Origin: Flaveria trinervia
Lineage: Eukaryota; Streptophyta; Magnoliopsida; Asterales; Asteraceae
NCBI GenBank assembly: GCA_025506515.1
Contig: CM046443.1
Location: forward strand, 43,300,649 to 43,364,648
Direction: 5' to 3'
Length of the DNA: 64,000 nucleotides
The position numbers and the translations under genes are program-made. The notes beneath the pieces are model-generated. The model ran no database searches and was not told the origin of the DNA. It saw nothing but the letters and a program-made list of their open reading frames with translations. Positions 1 to 11,340 of this stretch are shown here, piece by piece; the first letter of the stretch is position 1; each line of letters opens with the position of its first letter.

Positions 1-250
1 TCGGCCCCCACCAGAAAACCTAAGTTCCGTAGCAACTCACCGTCGACCACATCCGTACGACTACCCTTCCGTTGGCTATTCCGGCTCCCGAATGATCACC
101 GCAACCCGCCGTAAGGTGCACCCGATCATCATCGTCTTTTCGTAATGTTGTCTCATCGGTAAGCATCTCGTATTCATTACATATTGTTTTTCTTTATTAT
201 CATTTGTGTTCGGGTTCGGTTTCGAGTAGCCGGTTGGGTGCGTATCTAGC

Positions 251-400
251 GATGTGTGTGTATGCACATGTACTGTGTGTGTGTGCAATGCTTATGTATC
301 GTGTGTGTGTGCAGCATGTGTGTGTTTGTATGTATGTATGTATGTATGTATATATATATATATATGTATATGTATATATATATGCGCGCGCGGGCAGAAT
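251..400. repeat. TG / TATG / TA microsatellite cluster
   Basis: A run of TG dinucleotides passes into TATG tetranucleotides at about 328-350, then TA dinucleotides at about 350-382, then a short GC alternation. The short ORFs here, rich in Cys-Val and Tyr-Ile, are translations of the simple repeat and not genes. Confidence 0.9.
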
Positions 401-429
401 GTATGTGTTTGAATGTTGTGTGTGAGTGT

Positions 430-510
430 GTGCAGAGTGTGTGTGCAGAGTGTGTGTGCAGAGTGTGTGTGCAGAGTGTGTGTGCAGAGTGTGTGTGCAG
501 AGTGTGTGAA
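430..510. repeat. 13-bp minisatellite, about six copies
   Basis: The unit GTGTGTGTGCAGA repeats with the GCAG core at 432, 445, 458, 471, 484 and 497, a strict 13-bp period. It lies inside the TG-rich tract. Confidence 0.9.
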
Positions 511-610
511 CCGTGTTTGAGTGTGTAGTGTGTGTTTGTTTAAGGGTGTGTGTGTTAGTGTATGTTTTGTTTTATATTATTATTTTGTTTAATAATATCA
601 TTATGTTTAA

Positions 611-611
<1 letters not shown>

Positions 612-657
<46 letters not shown>

Positions 658-677
658 TTATTATTATTATTATTATA

Positions 678-708
<31 letters not shown>

Positions 709-722
709 TATTATTATTATCA
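612..722. repeat. (ATT)n microsatellite
   Basis: About 35 trinucleotide ATT/TTA units with a few interruptions (one C near 656, one A-T slip near 676). Poly-Ile and poly-Leu/Tyr ORFs across it are artefacts of the repeat. Confidence 0.95.
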
Positions 723-1776
723 ACATCGTTGTTCTTATATAGTGTGTTTGGGTGTATAGATGATATATGTATATGCGCTTGTGCTTAATTATACGAGTAA
801 TCTTATTATCATATATATATATATATTGAGTGAGTTGCCTGTTATACCCGAACCAACCCGTGAATGACTGGATATATCATAATATTCATTTGGCGTGTTT
901 GAGATTCAAGTATCTTTAAATTATAGGTGCTTGATCGTTGGCATGCTCTCATTCTAGAAGCTTTTAATTTCCTTATTTCCGTATCAAACAAGGTGAGTTT
1001 CATGGCCCCATTTTCGTTTTAAACATTTATAAACTAGGGGAAAAGTATACTCACCATTTTCATGTTGTGAACTTATTCAATTTTTTTAAAACTGTTGTGT
1101 TTACTGTTTTGTAAGTATTTATCTAGTACATGAATGAGTTGTTTTTGTGGTTTTGTATTCACAACTATTTAACTTCAGTGTTGGAGCCGACGGACAGGTA
1201 TTGATAGTACTATTGGGCTGACACCCCCACCCTTGTTTGTTAGTATACTGGTTAGGACTGACAATGGCCGGGAACAGGCCCTAGGTGAATATGTTCTGAC
1301 AAATTCTTTGTGTATGTCATAGGTTTAGTTGTGATGCTCATGATTACATGTTATATTACTTGCTTATAACTGTATGCACTCATGTCCTACCAAACTATTA
1401 CACAACATCAAGTTTTGTTTATTATTTAAACCTACGAACTCACCAACAATATGTTGACCTTTTGAACATATCTTTTCAGGTAACAATCATTAAGGATTGC
1501 TAGGGATGTTGCCTTAGCGATGACCTTAGGCTTATATCATTTAAACTTTGGATGTCTTTGACAATTGCATTTGACTTTTAGTTGTTATTCACATTTTGAT
1601 TACTTGTTCCCGGGTTGTGAGATTTAGATTTATTTGTTTTGTATGACTATGTTTGTCGTGGAATTGACTAACTGCAACACAAGTCTCCATTTGTGTCGGG
1701 TGACATCATGACACGTTGACTTTCATCATTTATTGCATCTCTATTAATTAACAATGTGTTATAACGATCCCGTCCG

Positions 1777-2178
1777 TTACATCCTCGTGTTTCCGTTATA
1801 AACCGGTGTAACATTCACCATTGAGCATACAATTATGTTGCTTTTTCTTTCTCCATAGATACAAATTTGTTCTCCCATTGTTGACATAAATTGAACAACC
1901 TTTCGATTGCAAACTATTGACGCGTGATGTTGAGACAACCAATCCATCCCAATAATTACATCAAATTCCTTTATCTCTATTGGAATTATGTCGATATCGT
2001 ACTCCTCTCCTTGAATATTTACTTTACAATTTCGACATATTTCAGATACGTAGAAACTTTTATCGCTAGCAATGTCAATTTCTACTACATGTACCAAAAT
2101 TACTTCTAATAAAAGAACTATGGCATGCAAGCTTTGTAGATACAAAAGATCTACTAGCCCTAGAATCAAATAAAACAT
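1777..2178 (-). pseudogene. Ty3/gypsy retroviral-type aspartic protease remnant
   Basis: The minus-strand reading frame contains FDVIIGMDWLSQHHASI, the conserved block after the active-site flap in plant gypsy proteases (RVP_2 type), preceded by an acidic hydrophobic stretch (EYDIDIIPIEIKEF). The protease processes Gag-Pol in the virus-like particle. The N-terminal active-site Asp motif is not clear in this frame and no reverse transcriptase follows, because the frame runs into unrelated sequence near 1750. It sits directly downstream, on the minus strand, of a gag zinc-knuckle region, so this is the 5' half of one truncated element. Confidence 0.75.
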
Positions 2179-2199
2179 ATGCAGGGAGGGAATTGACTA

Positions 2200-2640
2200 G
2201 AAAGTACCTGTGACGACATCGTGTTCAACCTTTGCTTCTTCAGTAGTGATTTGAAAAACCCTGCCTCGTGGTTTTGGAGCTTTCAACTGTTCAAGTTCTC
2301 TAAGGCCCTTGATCCTTCCGCAGCTTTGGCAACCCTGGTTTTCAACTCTGGGCAATCATTTCTCATGTGACCTGGCTTATAGCACTTATAACATAAGTTT
2401 ACAGGGCTGGTACATTGTGGTGCGGTATGTCCCGATTTTCCATATTTATAACAAATTGGGTCTTATAATAACATTCTCCCAGATGTCTCTTCCCACAAAA
2501 CTGACAATTACCAGACTCCTTGATGAGCCAAACCCTTTGACAGGTTTTGAAAATTTTGCTTTCTTCGTTGGTGCTGCAAGAATCACAGCCTCAGCCTTCC
2601 GTTTTCCATCTCTTTCTACTTGACTTTTTAGTTCCATTTC
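2200..2640 (-). pseudogene. Ty3/gypsy gag nucleocapsid with zinc knuckles
   Basis: Three knuckle-like patterns can be read on the minus strand, in different frames: CYKCYKPGHMRNDC (about 2350-2395), CYKYGKSGHTAPQC (second Cys changed to Tyr, about 2405-2450) and CQFCGKRHLGEC (about 2465-2515, spacing one short). Multiple knuckles next to a gag domain are usual in plant Ty3 elements. Between frames the Lys-rich stretch APTKKAKFSKPVKGF is typical of the capsid-nucleocapsid linker. The region is frameshifted and cannot encode one protein. Confidence 0.7.
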
Positions 2641-3263
2641 TCGTTCACGAGCCCAATTAGAAGCTCCTCAAGACTTTCACATTTTGATGGGGAAATAAAT
2701 TCTCTAATTTCTGCTTTAAGGATGAGATAAAACCAAGTCATCCACATTTCTTCAGAAGTGAAAAGCGAAGCGCAAAACTTTGCTTTATCATATAAAATTC
2801 CAAAGATTTCATCCACAGTCTCATTGTCTTGACGCATATGAAGAAGTTATTCAGCGATACGATCAATTGCAACACGAGGACTGAAATATTTTAGGAATAT
2901 TGGTTTGAGTTCTTCCTAAGACATACTTCTGATTCTTTCTCTCCCCTTCTCCTTCTTCACCATATCCCACCAGTCTTTAGCTCTTTCACAAAAATGGTTT
3001 GTCGGGAACATCACTTTATCACATGGGTCATAATGACACATATCGGAAATAGTCTCCATGGCTGTTATCCACCTTTGGCTAACCAAAGGTTTAGTTTCAC
3101 CTTTGAATTGAAAGGGTTTACAAGCCATGAAGTCTATATACGTGCAGTGACGTTTTTCGACTTCAGTTATTGGCGCTACTCCCATATTATTCGTAAGTTT
3201 TTCTACGTTCACTTCATTCTTTTTCAAATTTTCTTCTAACATAATTCCAATTGAATTTTGCAT
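2628..3263 (-). pseudogene. Ty3/gypsy gag capsid remnant
   Basis: Two minus-strand frames (2916-3263 and 2628-2837) together read like the Retrotrans_gag domain. The first has FKGETKPLVSQRWITAME followed by AKDWWDMV, the usual W-x-x-x-M-E ... A-x-x-W-W pattern. The second has MRQDNETVDEIF and KCESLEELLIGL, which match the capsid C-terminal helices of plant gypsy gag. The interval between them is frameshifted. The order gag, knuckles, protease on the minus strand with the primer site at 3975-3986 makes one element. Confidence 0.75.
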
Positions 3264-3974
3264 TTTAGCTAGAAAAAATGGAATATTAGCTTCAAATGCC
3301 TATCATACTTCAATGACAATCTGTTTACGAATTTCCTCAGGTATAAACATTGTATTATTATTAACACGAGATGAATACACTGGTTTCTGAAGCATTATCT
3401 ACATGCATTTTAGTGTTATGACTTCCCTCGCCTTGAATAGCATTCTCTCATCTTTCATCCGCCATGTTTCTCTAAACAATTTATTTATTTCACGTTATTT
3501 TTATTCTAATGATTTCTACACTTCAAATACTTATTTAAGGTCTTAATTCTCTAACGTTATTGTCAAGACTAACAGAATATCTAAGGTCAAAAAACTATAT
3601 ATGCATTTATAACATACTACATATACACATATCATTTTATGCATATATACTCCCTGTCTTGCTACTTACTATTTGTTGTTTTTAATACAATATGATCATT
3701 GGAAACTTATAATTGATATATTACCCTCATACTGGCCAGGTATGAAAATAATATATTATACTTATTATAATTTTCCAACTATCATATGATATCTCAAACA
3801 TACAAATTTTAGTATACACATATTTTCTCATATGTTTTCATTAATCATCATACAAACTCCCCATTTATTTGCTTCCTTGGACCGTTTCTGGACTGAGCCC
3901 TCTCGTTTTAATATTAGTAGTAATTATGGTTCGAGTCTAAGTAATTTTTTATATACTTAAATCTCTTGAACTGT

Positions 3975-3986
3975 GCTCTGATACCA
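3975..3986 (-). other. Primer binding site (initiator Met tRNA) of the minus-strand gypsy element
   Basis: The reverse complement reads TGGTATCAGAGC, complementary to the 3' end of plant initiator-Met tRNA. A TG dinucleotide begins three bases further on at 3990, as expected for an LTR end in CA on the minus strand. Confidence 0.85.
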
Positions 3987-3989
3987 ATT

Positions 3990-4740
3990 TGAAACACAAC
4001 AGATTTTTTAAAATACTTTTACCATTTGTATCAGAATTTTGATCACAGTTCACAACAAAATTGTCACTTGTAGTGACATGTCATTCTTATCATATATAAA
4101 AGTATTACATGAAAAATAAATGTTTTACAAACTTTTTCTACAACATTTATTGTATTAAATACTAAACGAGAGTAGAGTTTCTTCGTCAGTCCAATCACGC
4201 TAGTGAGGCTTTAACCATTTATGGGTGTTTTTTCTAAAAACATGTATAAATATTTTTGTTAGCTTTCATTAAGTAAGTACACATTTAAAAAAAACATATT
4301 TTCTTTTTGACTGGGATTTAACACCCAAAATCCTTTTTATTAAATCCTCATTACTTCTTAGGGATTGAACACCCGAATTCCTTATGGGTTTATCTTAACC
4401 CTTGAGGATTAATAATTGCTCTTGTTTATATGTGAGGTTCAACACCCGTACCTCTTGGGATTTCAACATCCAAAATCCTTCCATATATTTAACTCCTCCT
4501 TTTATATATGTGGAGTTCAACATTCGAACCCCTTGGGATTTCAACACCCGAAATTCTTACATATATTTTAATTATACATCATCTTTAAAGCCAATAAATC
4601 AGATATCTAACCCATATCCCATAATCATTTTCATCATAGTCATGCATATTACGGAACACATATCTCATCTATTTGAACATGCTTCATCTTCACAAAAATC
4701 ATACAACCTTATGATAATGAAAACCTGTAACACGTAAATA
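3990..4740 (-). repeat. 5' LTR of the minus-strand gypsy element (right limit uncertain)
   Basis: It begins with TG at 3990 next to the primer site and has the AT-rich character of an LTR. It contains the series of short hairpins at 4314-4565. The right limit is not fixed: no second LTR or target duplication is visible in the window. Confidence 0.5.
4314..4562. repeat. Six degenerate short hairpins with loop AACACCC
   Basis: Six copies of a 19-22 base unit, stem-AACACCC-stem, are spaced irregularly. Examples are GGATTT...AAATCC near 4314, GAGGT...ACCTC near 4434, GGATTT...AAATCC near 4457 and GAGTTC...GAACCC near 4512. Stem sequences differ between copies but mostly stay self-complementary. 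Confidence 0.6.
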
Positions 4741-4744
4741 AATA

Positions 4745-5189
4745 TGTATTATGAGTAAGTTACGAGTCAATGTAGTTACCTCTTAAATTATTGACAATAC
4801 AATTCAAGACTTGAAATCATTTTGGTGCCGGATATAATTTATTAAACGACCTTGCTTCCCCTCTATTTTTTTTTCTATCTCCTCCAGACTTCTACTCTTG
4901 TTATGTTTATATATGCAGCTTTTAGTCGCCATTCACATCTTCATGTAGAAGATTCATATACTAATTCATCTATTTTCACTAGAATCATCCAAAGTGACTA
5001 ACTTAAATTTGATGAAAACACCTGTAGCATTTTGTCAACGTGACTAACATTAGAGTTCATTCTTCACATATATTTATTATACAATTATAAATTTTTTAAT
5101 TTGAGTATTATCCTTTCTTCCTCTTGTATGTTATTATACTTTTGATTAAACAAAATAAAACATTATATGTCCATTTTATCTTTATTATT
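4745..5189. other. AT-rich spacer, no gene seen
   Basis: Low-complexity AT-rich sequence with a short TTA run near 5188. I see no ORF or recognisable repeat end. Confidence 0.5.
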
Positions 5190-5431
5190 ATTATTATTAG
5201 AAAAAAAATCGACACTCGCTTAAACATAACTTAACTCGAGAAGAATGACCCAAAACTTACTTGTTATATAATATTTAAATATAGGTTTTAAATATTATAT
5301 TTTTATTCATAAAATGAGATATTACACCGATTAACTCGTTAAAAATTTAGAGCTCGAGACAAGCCGAATAGATAAGCTTCTAGCTCGAGCACAAACTCAT
5401 CCTGACTCGGCTCGACTCGTTTACAGCCCTA
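5190..5431 (-). mobile_element. hAT-like non-autonomous element end
   Basis: Read on the minus strand, the segment begins TAGGGCTGTAAACGAGTCGA followed by repeated GAGCTCGAG-like words. This resembles the terminal region of a widespread plant hAT-type repeat whose termini start (C)TAGGGCTGTAAACGAG. I cannot locate a matching opposite terminal repeat or an 8-bp duplication, so this is a fragment at best. Confidence 0.35.
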
Positions 5432-6285
5432 CACTGAAAATAAGCACGAAAAGGATTTTTTGTGATGTGGAAAGTCAAGTCCATCTAGTCATTGAGTTAG
5501 GCATTTGCATACACCCTAGCTTTTTGACACATGTTTGTTTGAGCTTTGATGGGAATTAGGGCTAGTTAAAACCCTAGCCTAAGGTCATGACATGACTAGA
5601 ACCAGTTAGATAAAATAACTTGGGTAGAGACCTGGTGGTCACTGTTCGAAGTAATAACAACTTTACGTGTATGTTTGTGTATTAGAGGGGTTTAATAGAC
5701 TTGCCGCTCAGTGTTTGGACACTTATCAAAAGCTCAATTGTTGTGAGTCTAACTGCTTCTCTTTTTCTTAAATATTTTGGGGTTGCATCCAATCTATGTA
5801 AGTGATTTCAAGAAAATGTTTTGAATATGTGTGGAGAAATAAATTATTCGATATCTAGGAAGCCACGGTCTTAGGCATGTCCCACATCGTGTCACATCCA
5901 AAATCGTTAAGGTAAAGAGAGGGTTATCGCCTGACTCAAACCGTGAGGCATATATGTGCTTAGTCAGATCCGATCATGGTAGGGAAGCCACACTCTTTGA
6001 TGAATATATAATTGAGGCCATAATAAGATTTGGATAAGATTAGACTAGTTCAAGGTCACAATGGAGACTGTGAATAGGACTAGGGATAATGATATTTTAA
6101 GGTCACAATGATGATCTATGGATAGGACTAGGCTAGTCTGAGGCCATAGCGGAGACTATGGATTGGGTCGAGCTGGATTGATGGCGTGGGATTTCGTTGG
6201 CCATTCATCTTTAGTCTATGCTCCCATTGTTTATATAATAAAACCAGGAGTGACACATATGTTATCGAACTAATGCTTGTTGTGT
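5432..6285. other. Intergenic sequence with an imperfect triplicated unit
   Basis: No coding signal. Between about 6046 and 6175 a unit of roughly 45-65 bases (aaggtcacaatggagact, then a TGGATAGGACTAGG-like tail) occurs three times with changes. The 73-codon minus-strand ORF at 6128-6349 overlaps it and shows no family resemblance. Confidence 0.5.
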
Positions 6286-6501
6286 TGTCACACCCCAACC
6301 TTGATGGCGGAAACGTCGAGATGTGAGGGTTAAGATTGTTCACAGCCACATAACGCTATATTAAATTGGTAAATATTATTATCATAAGTCTTGAAATGGA
6401 AATTACAATCATAAGTCTTATACAAGAAATAAGTTCAACATAACATAAATAATGTAACTTTTATTTCATTATCTAGGTCCAAGTCCAGATTATAGCATGC
6501 T
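6286..6501 (-). repeat. Gypsy LTR (minus), left piece, split by element A1
   Basis: It starts TGTCACACCCCAACC, the reverse complement of a common plant gypsy LTR end (GGTTGGGGTGTGACA). It runs to the ATGCT target copy at 6497-6501 and resumes after the second ATGCT at 18838-18842. The insertion therefore postdates this LTR. Confidence 0.55.
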
Positions 6502-7283
6502 TGTAAGGATTCCTGAAGTCTGATGCAACCCAAAACTGCCTAAGTGTTTCAGCAACATGCACTAATGCTGAAGTGAAGATGCTTCAGAAGAATTACACAA
6601 AGCATTAGAAAATACTCTAAGTGTAATATCTTCCGAAGGCAAGACCATATCTTCCGAAGCCTAACATGAAGTCTTCCGAAGCTTGAAGAGACAAGTCTTC
6701 CGAAGCTTCACCTATGAAGACAGATTTCTTCCGAAGACTTTTAGTACACATGCTTTATCTGATGTACTGTTCCATAAAGCACCTTTTCCGCTGCGTCTCT
6801 GATAAGTCACCAACTTACAAGAGTTGGTGAAAAGGTTCATGCTTTTGGTAACTGTACATTGAGGTCTTGAGTCTGAAACTTTCCACTTTATGTACTTTAT
6901 CCTTTTTAAATGTATAAGGATGTGAGCTATGGCATGTCATAGTCACAAGGTCAAAAGGCAGATATGCCTTTTGATCCTACATTGATTTTGTTAGTGTCTA
7001 GTCAATTGTATCCAGCTGGCTTTCATAGTATAGCCGGCTATAGGTTGTAGTATAAGTATTCCATTCTTGTATCTTTCTTTATGCTTTGTAACACTTGTAA
7101 AAGAACTTGAGAAAGCAATATACTGCTCCCTTGAAAACTATACTCTCTTGTTCTGTCTCTTGCTTTACTTGTGTTCTCTGTATCACCTTTGGTTACCTAG
7201 TTCACTGTTTGATTAACGTTTAGTTAATCTTCTCATTGTGTTGTGGTGTTGTAATTGTGTTCAAGCCCTTGAACGATCCTGCA
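6502..7283 (+). repeat. 5' LTR of A1
   Basis: 782 bases, TG...CA. U3 holds five CTTCCGAAG motifs (about 6629-6735) plus a decayed CTTCAGAAG near 6584. A 9-bp perfect inverted repeat lies at 6807-6830 (TCACCAACT...AGTTGGTGA) and a TATA-like TATAAGTA at 7051. Compared with the 3' LTR it lacks one repeat unit and shows scattered small changes. Confidence 0.93.
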
Positions 7284-7285
7284 AT

Positions 7286-7297
7286 TGGTATCAGAGC
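7286..7297 (+). other. Primer binding site of A1
   Basis: TGGTATCAGAGC lies two bases after the LTR end and is complementary to initiator-Met tRNA 3' sequence. It primes minus-strand cDNA synthesis. Confidence 0.93.
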
Positions 7298-7363
7298 TCA
7301 GGCTCGTGATATAAGATCTAACCATCTTAAGATCCCTCACACACACAAAACTAAACTTTTCAA

Positions 7364-9660
7364 ATGGCTTCCATCTCAAAGACTGATATGGAGACTGGAA
7401 CCGAACAAATCCCCATTGATCACTCTTGATGACTTCGAAACTGGTGCATGAGGATGGAAGGCTTCATCAGGTCTCTTGACTCAAGAATGTGGGAATCTGT
7501 TGAATTGGACCTTTCATACCCAGCACCCCCTCTGCTACCGGTGCTGGTATGATTCCTAAAGATGTGGCCAACTACTCAGATGAAGATAGGAAAAGAGTAG
7601 AGATTGACAGGAAGGCCATGACTGCTCTTCAGACTGCTATCCCATTCTGTGTACAGAGGTTTTAAGAAGTGCAAGACAGCTAAACAGCTGTGGGATGCAC
7701 TGAAGCTGATGTATGAAGGCTCCTCTGAAGCCAAGGAGAACAAGAAAGATCTTCTGAAGCAGCAGTTTGAAAATTTCACCTTAAAGCAGGTGAAACACAT
7801 GACCCAACAATACTTCAGGTATGTTGAGATTGTGGATACCCTTGTGGATGGAGGAGTTCCTCTTGAGAACAGAGACATTGTAAGGAAGTTCATGTCCTCA
7901 CTTCCTAGGCAATGGACACACTATTGTGTGGTAATCAAGAGGACTGAGAACCTTAAAACTCTTACTCTGACAGAGTTATATGGGATTCTCAGTGGATACC
8001 AGATGGAGATGACTTACAAGGTTCATCTGGCAACTCTAACAATCAAATGGGTTCAGCCCTTCATGTGGTTGAAAGGGACAGCATAGAACCCCAACATCAT
8101 CTCCTATGCTACCCTGACAACTCACAAAAGGGTCCTTTCATCACCTTCCCTGAGACACCAAGGGAACTTTACTCAAGGAAGCCCATTCCAAGAGACAAGT
8201 TCTTCTCAAGCCTTTGTGTCTGCAGATGAAAGCTGTGGAAATTAATCTCTTCACTCTTGAAGACCTAGACTGTATCCATCCAGTATGACCTGGAATACAT
8301 GGAGATAGTTCAGCAGATGGCTTTCTTCCCACTCCCAGAGCAAGAAGTTCTACAAGAGGACATGAAGAAAAATTTCCAAGCAATGCTACCAGTGGTAATT
8401 TGGGCTGGATAAAAGCAAAGTTAAGTGTTACATTGTAACCTTATGGGTCACTTTGCTAGGGATGAAGGCACCTAGAGCAAATGGGGGGTCAAACACAACT
8501 CAGACCAAACTACACCAACATACCCCTCAGGCTGAGAAGACAAGCAACATGCTGCGGTTGCTGTTGAAGAGGGAGATTTGACTGGAGTTTTTAGGTGGAG
8601 GATGCTTCTCCAAACCAAGCATTGATGGCTGACCATGATGAGCCAAGGTATTAGAACCTTTGCTCCCCTGAATGCATTGCTAAAGTAAAAGATACAGGTC
8701 CTACACCTAGAGATGAGATCTGATCTTGAGTCATTAACATATTAAAATCTGATTTTAGAAAGTCTGAAAATGATTACAAGTTAAGAAGAAGACTTGGAGA
8801 AAACCATTTCAGTACTAAAACATGAACATACAGATTTTAGAACTCAATCCAAGATCTCTCACTAAGTTGACTAAGTGCCAGGCTGAGCTTGTGATCAGCA
8901 AAGCCCTGGCAGAGAAAAGTGTTCTTGAAGAAGAGACCTTCAAGACATGATATCCTCATCCCTACACAATAAGGTTAGTTTATCAAAATAGACAGGGACT
9001 GGGATCAAATGAGATAGCTCCTCCACACACAATCTTGTCTGTAAGATCTCCTAGGTGTGGAACTTGTGAAGATGAGCTTCCTCTCATAGATCCAATAAGT
9101 GAGGATGATGAGACAAGTGGATAGTGAGGAATCCCTCTGGAAGAGTGAGAAGAGGATTCCTCCAAGGGCCACTATCCTTCTGAGGAGACGAAATTAACTT
9201 GATGACCAAGTCCAAGAGAAAGACTTGATCAGGAAGAGCAAAAGGACAGCAAGAAGGCTCAAGAAATCAAGGCTACCTTTGATGCTAAGCAGAAACAAGT
9301 GTTTATCTCTGCAGTTTCAAAGCAATAAGGACTGAAGACATCCACCAAAGCTTCTTAGCCAAGAGTTCGGTTATGTTCAATCATCTCATTACAAAGAAGA
9401 AGACTGAGCTGCTGTGTACCACTGCGCATAGCCTGGACCATCAATTCCAAGAACAGTTTCACAGCCCAAGGAACTGTATCTGCCTCTACCAAGATGAAGG
9501 ATAAAAAGGGATGTGAACCAAGGCCATCTTGTTCTCAAAGGAGATTTCTTTGAAGAAGAAATGCTGTTGTTTTATGTGTGAAAGCACTTCTCATATTGCC
9601 AAGGATTGTCCATACAATCCTAAAGTACTATCCACATGACCATACAAAGACTTCAAAGAT
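7364..9660 (+). pseudogene. Gag of A1 (UBN2-type, two CCHC knuckles), broken
   Basis: The ATG at 7364 begins MASISKTDMETG after the leader; a stop follows within 25 codons. The clearest piece, 7649-8086, reads KTAKQLWDALKLMYEG, FENFTLKQVKHMTQQYFR and FMSSLPRQWTHY, the copia gag_UBN2 domain that forms the particle capsid. A first zinc knuckle at 8424-8480 is frameshifted (CYN-C-...-GHFARD). An amphipathic, Glu/Lys-rich stretch lies near 8850-8950. A second, intact knuckle CFMCESTSHIAKDC lies at 9568-9609. Two knuckles over 1.1 kb apart is longer than ordinary copia gag, and the same layout recurs in families B, C and D. No intact frame remains. Confidence 0.8.
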
Positions 9661-9663
9661 CTC

Positions 9664-9830
9664 AAGAAGTCTCAAGCTTCGGAAGGAAAGTCTGTTTCCT
9701 TCGGAAGCTCCAAATCAAGAAGAATGTAAATGGAAAATTACCTTCGGAAGCAAAGTTGGTCTCGGAAGAACGAGTTCTTCCGAAGTACTAAAGTCTACTG
9801 CAGTGACTGTAGATTTCTTCCGAAGTGTCA
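9664..9830 (+). repeat. Family A palindrome array, gag-pro junction
   Basis: CTTCGGAAG or CTTCCGAAG occurs five times within about 165 bases (near 9676, 9703, 9743, 9777 and 9818), with a partial CTCGGAAG near 9761. It lies between the second gag knuckle and the protease. The motif is the one found in the LTR U3. Confidence 0.85.
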
Positions 9831-10084
9831 GTCATTAAAACTTGTGAAGCTCCAAAAGCTTCTAAGGTTTTGAAGGTCAGCCCAAGACTCCAAAGGGGTG
9901 TTTGAAGTCTAAGAAAGACCAAATGACTGAGGTTTCTCCATCAACAACAGCTGAAGATCCCCTCTGTACAACATAGATCTATTACTGTTGCATTACCTTC
10001 TATTACACTTACTGAACCCAAGACAGTAAGGCTTGGGTTTCCAAATGTAACTAATCATTTTCTTTGTGCAGGAACAGCTCAAGA

Positions 10085-10400
10085 CAAACAAATGTCTGGA
10101 TAATTGACAGTGGCTGTTCCGGCACATGACAGGCGATAGGTCTTTACTTCATAATTTTTGAGAGAATTGATGTGAGGACCAGTTGCTTTTGGAGGAAATG
10201 AAGTGGTTACATTTATGGAAGGGGCAAGGTCCACAATGGTAAGCTCAGCATTGAGAAGGTAAACTTTGTTAAGGAGCTTGGGTACAATCTTCTGAGTGTA
10301 TCTCAATTTTGTGATCAGAGTCATAACATGCTCTTCACTGAGCATGAGTGCATTGTTCCAAGCCTGGAGTTGGTCATCCTTCATGAGCATATTCTCTCAG
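10085..10400 (+). pseudogene. Copia aspartic protease of A1, broken
   Basis: The frame at about 10090 reads VWIIDSGCS then a one-base slip, then HMTGDRSLL. This is the D-S-G active site and H-M motif of copia proteases. The following strand (GGKVHNGKLSIEKV-like in another frame) matches the usual continuation. The protease would mature Gag-Pol. Multiple frame slips destroy it. Confidence 0.75.
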
Positions 10401-11340
10401 ACCCCCAGGAAAGGGAACATGTACAAGATGGATTTTGCAAGAAACATCTCCCTCTGGAGAAGTTTCATGCTTTCTATCTAAAGCAATAGTGATGAGTCTT
10501 TCCTATGGCATAAAAGAATGTGCATGTAAACTTTAAGAATATGAATAAATTAATCAACAGATCTGGTAACTGAATGCCAAGAAAGAGTTTTACAAGTGAT
10601 GATCATTGTGTTGCATGCCTGAAAGGGAAGCAACACAAGGTATCTCACAAGCCTAAGGAAAAGAACTCCATCACACTACTTCCCCTACACTTACTACATA
10701 TGGATCTCTTTGCCCCACCAGTGTAATGATTTAGGAGGACCTTATACTGTCTAGTGATCACAGATGATTTTACAAGATTTACTTGGGTTTTCTTTCTTAG
10801 AACTAAAGATGAGACCCTGGATTCTAAGAATTTCATCTTAAGATTGAGAATCAATGTGATCACAAGGTCAAAACCATAAGATGTGATCAAGGACTGATTC
10901 AAGAACCAATCCTTGATTACATTTTGTGATGAAAGGGTATTACAAGACAATACAGTGCTCCCAGGACTCCTCAGCAAAACGGAGTTGCTGAGAGGAGAAA
11001 CAGGACACTTATTGAAGCTGCAAAACCTATGTTGTCTGACTCTAAACTGCCTATCACCTTCTGGGCAGAGGCAGTTATACTGCTTGCTATGTGCAAACAG
11101 AGTCTTAGTAGTTAAGACACATGGTAAGACTCCCTATGAACTTTGGCACAAGAGGAAACTTCATTGGTTTTTCTCAGGTCATTTGGATGTCCCTGCACCA
11201 TCTTGAATACCAAGATCAAGTTGCCAAGTTTGCTGAGAAATCAGACGATGGACACTTCATTGGATACTCTTCTCAAGCTAAAGCTTATAGAGTATACATC
11301 TCAGAACTAGAATCATTGAGGAGTCAGCCAATGTGACTTT
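10400..11340 (+). pseudogene. Copia integrase of A1, broken
   Basis: Zn-binding part near 10600: HCVACLKGKQHKVSHK, then HLLHMDLF (first catalytic Asp). Core: VITDDFTRFTWVFFLRTKDE near 10745-10815, a decayed D-x-G block near 10880, and NGVAERRNRTLIEAAKPM near 10975-11035 containing the catalytic Glu. Downstream AYRVYISELES near 11285 is the usual end of the copia integrase. It would insert cDNA into the chromosome. Frames change several times, so it is not functional. Confidence 0.8.

Larger units (their letters stand above)
1..1713 (+). repeat. Ty3/gypsy LTR-like block (plus orientation, boundaries uncertain)
   Basis: No gene is visible. The segment around 1440-1490 reads ACTCACCAA, then a T-rich stretch ending TTTCAGGTAA. 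The same arrangement occurs in reverse orientation at 18840-18920, in a second gypsy-like LTR. Near 1694-1713 the sequence reads GTCGGGTGACATCATGACA, which could be an LTR end in CA. I infer the R-U5 part of a gypsy LTR, probably of the Tekay/chromovirus type recalled from plants. The first 200 bases are GC-richer than the rest and the block is loaded with microsatellites (listed separately). Neither the left boundary nor a target duplication can be seen, so this could also be two unrelated fragments. Confidence 0.4.

Noticed and set aside
513..788. Ile/Leu/Tyr-rich ORFs
   Set aside because: They are translations of the (ATT)n microsatellite in different frames, with no independent coding signal.
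1924..2109. 61-codon plus-strand ORF
   Set aside because: It is the shadow of the minus-strand gypsy protease.
6584..6735. CTTCCGAAG as heat-shock elements (as in ONSEN)
   Set aside because: Heat-shock elements need TTC and GAA spaced by two bases (TTCnnGAA). Here the spacing is one base, so the motif does not fit.
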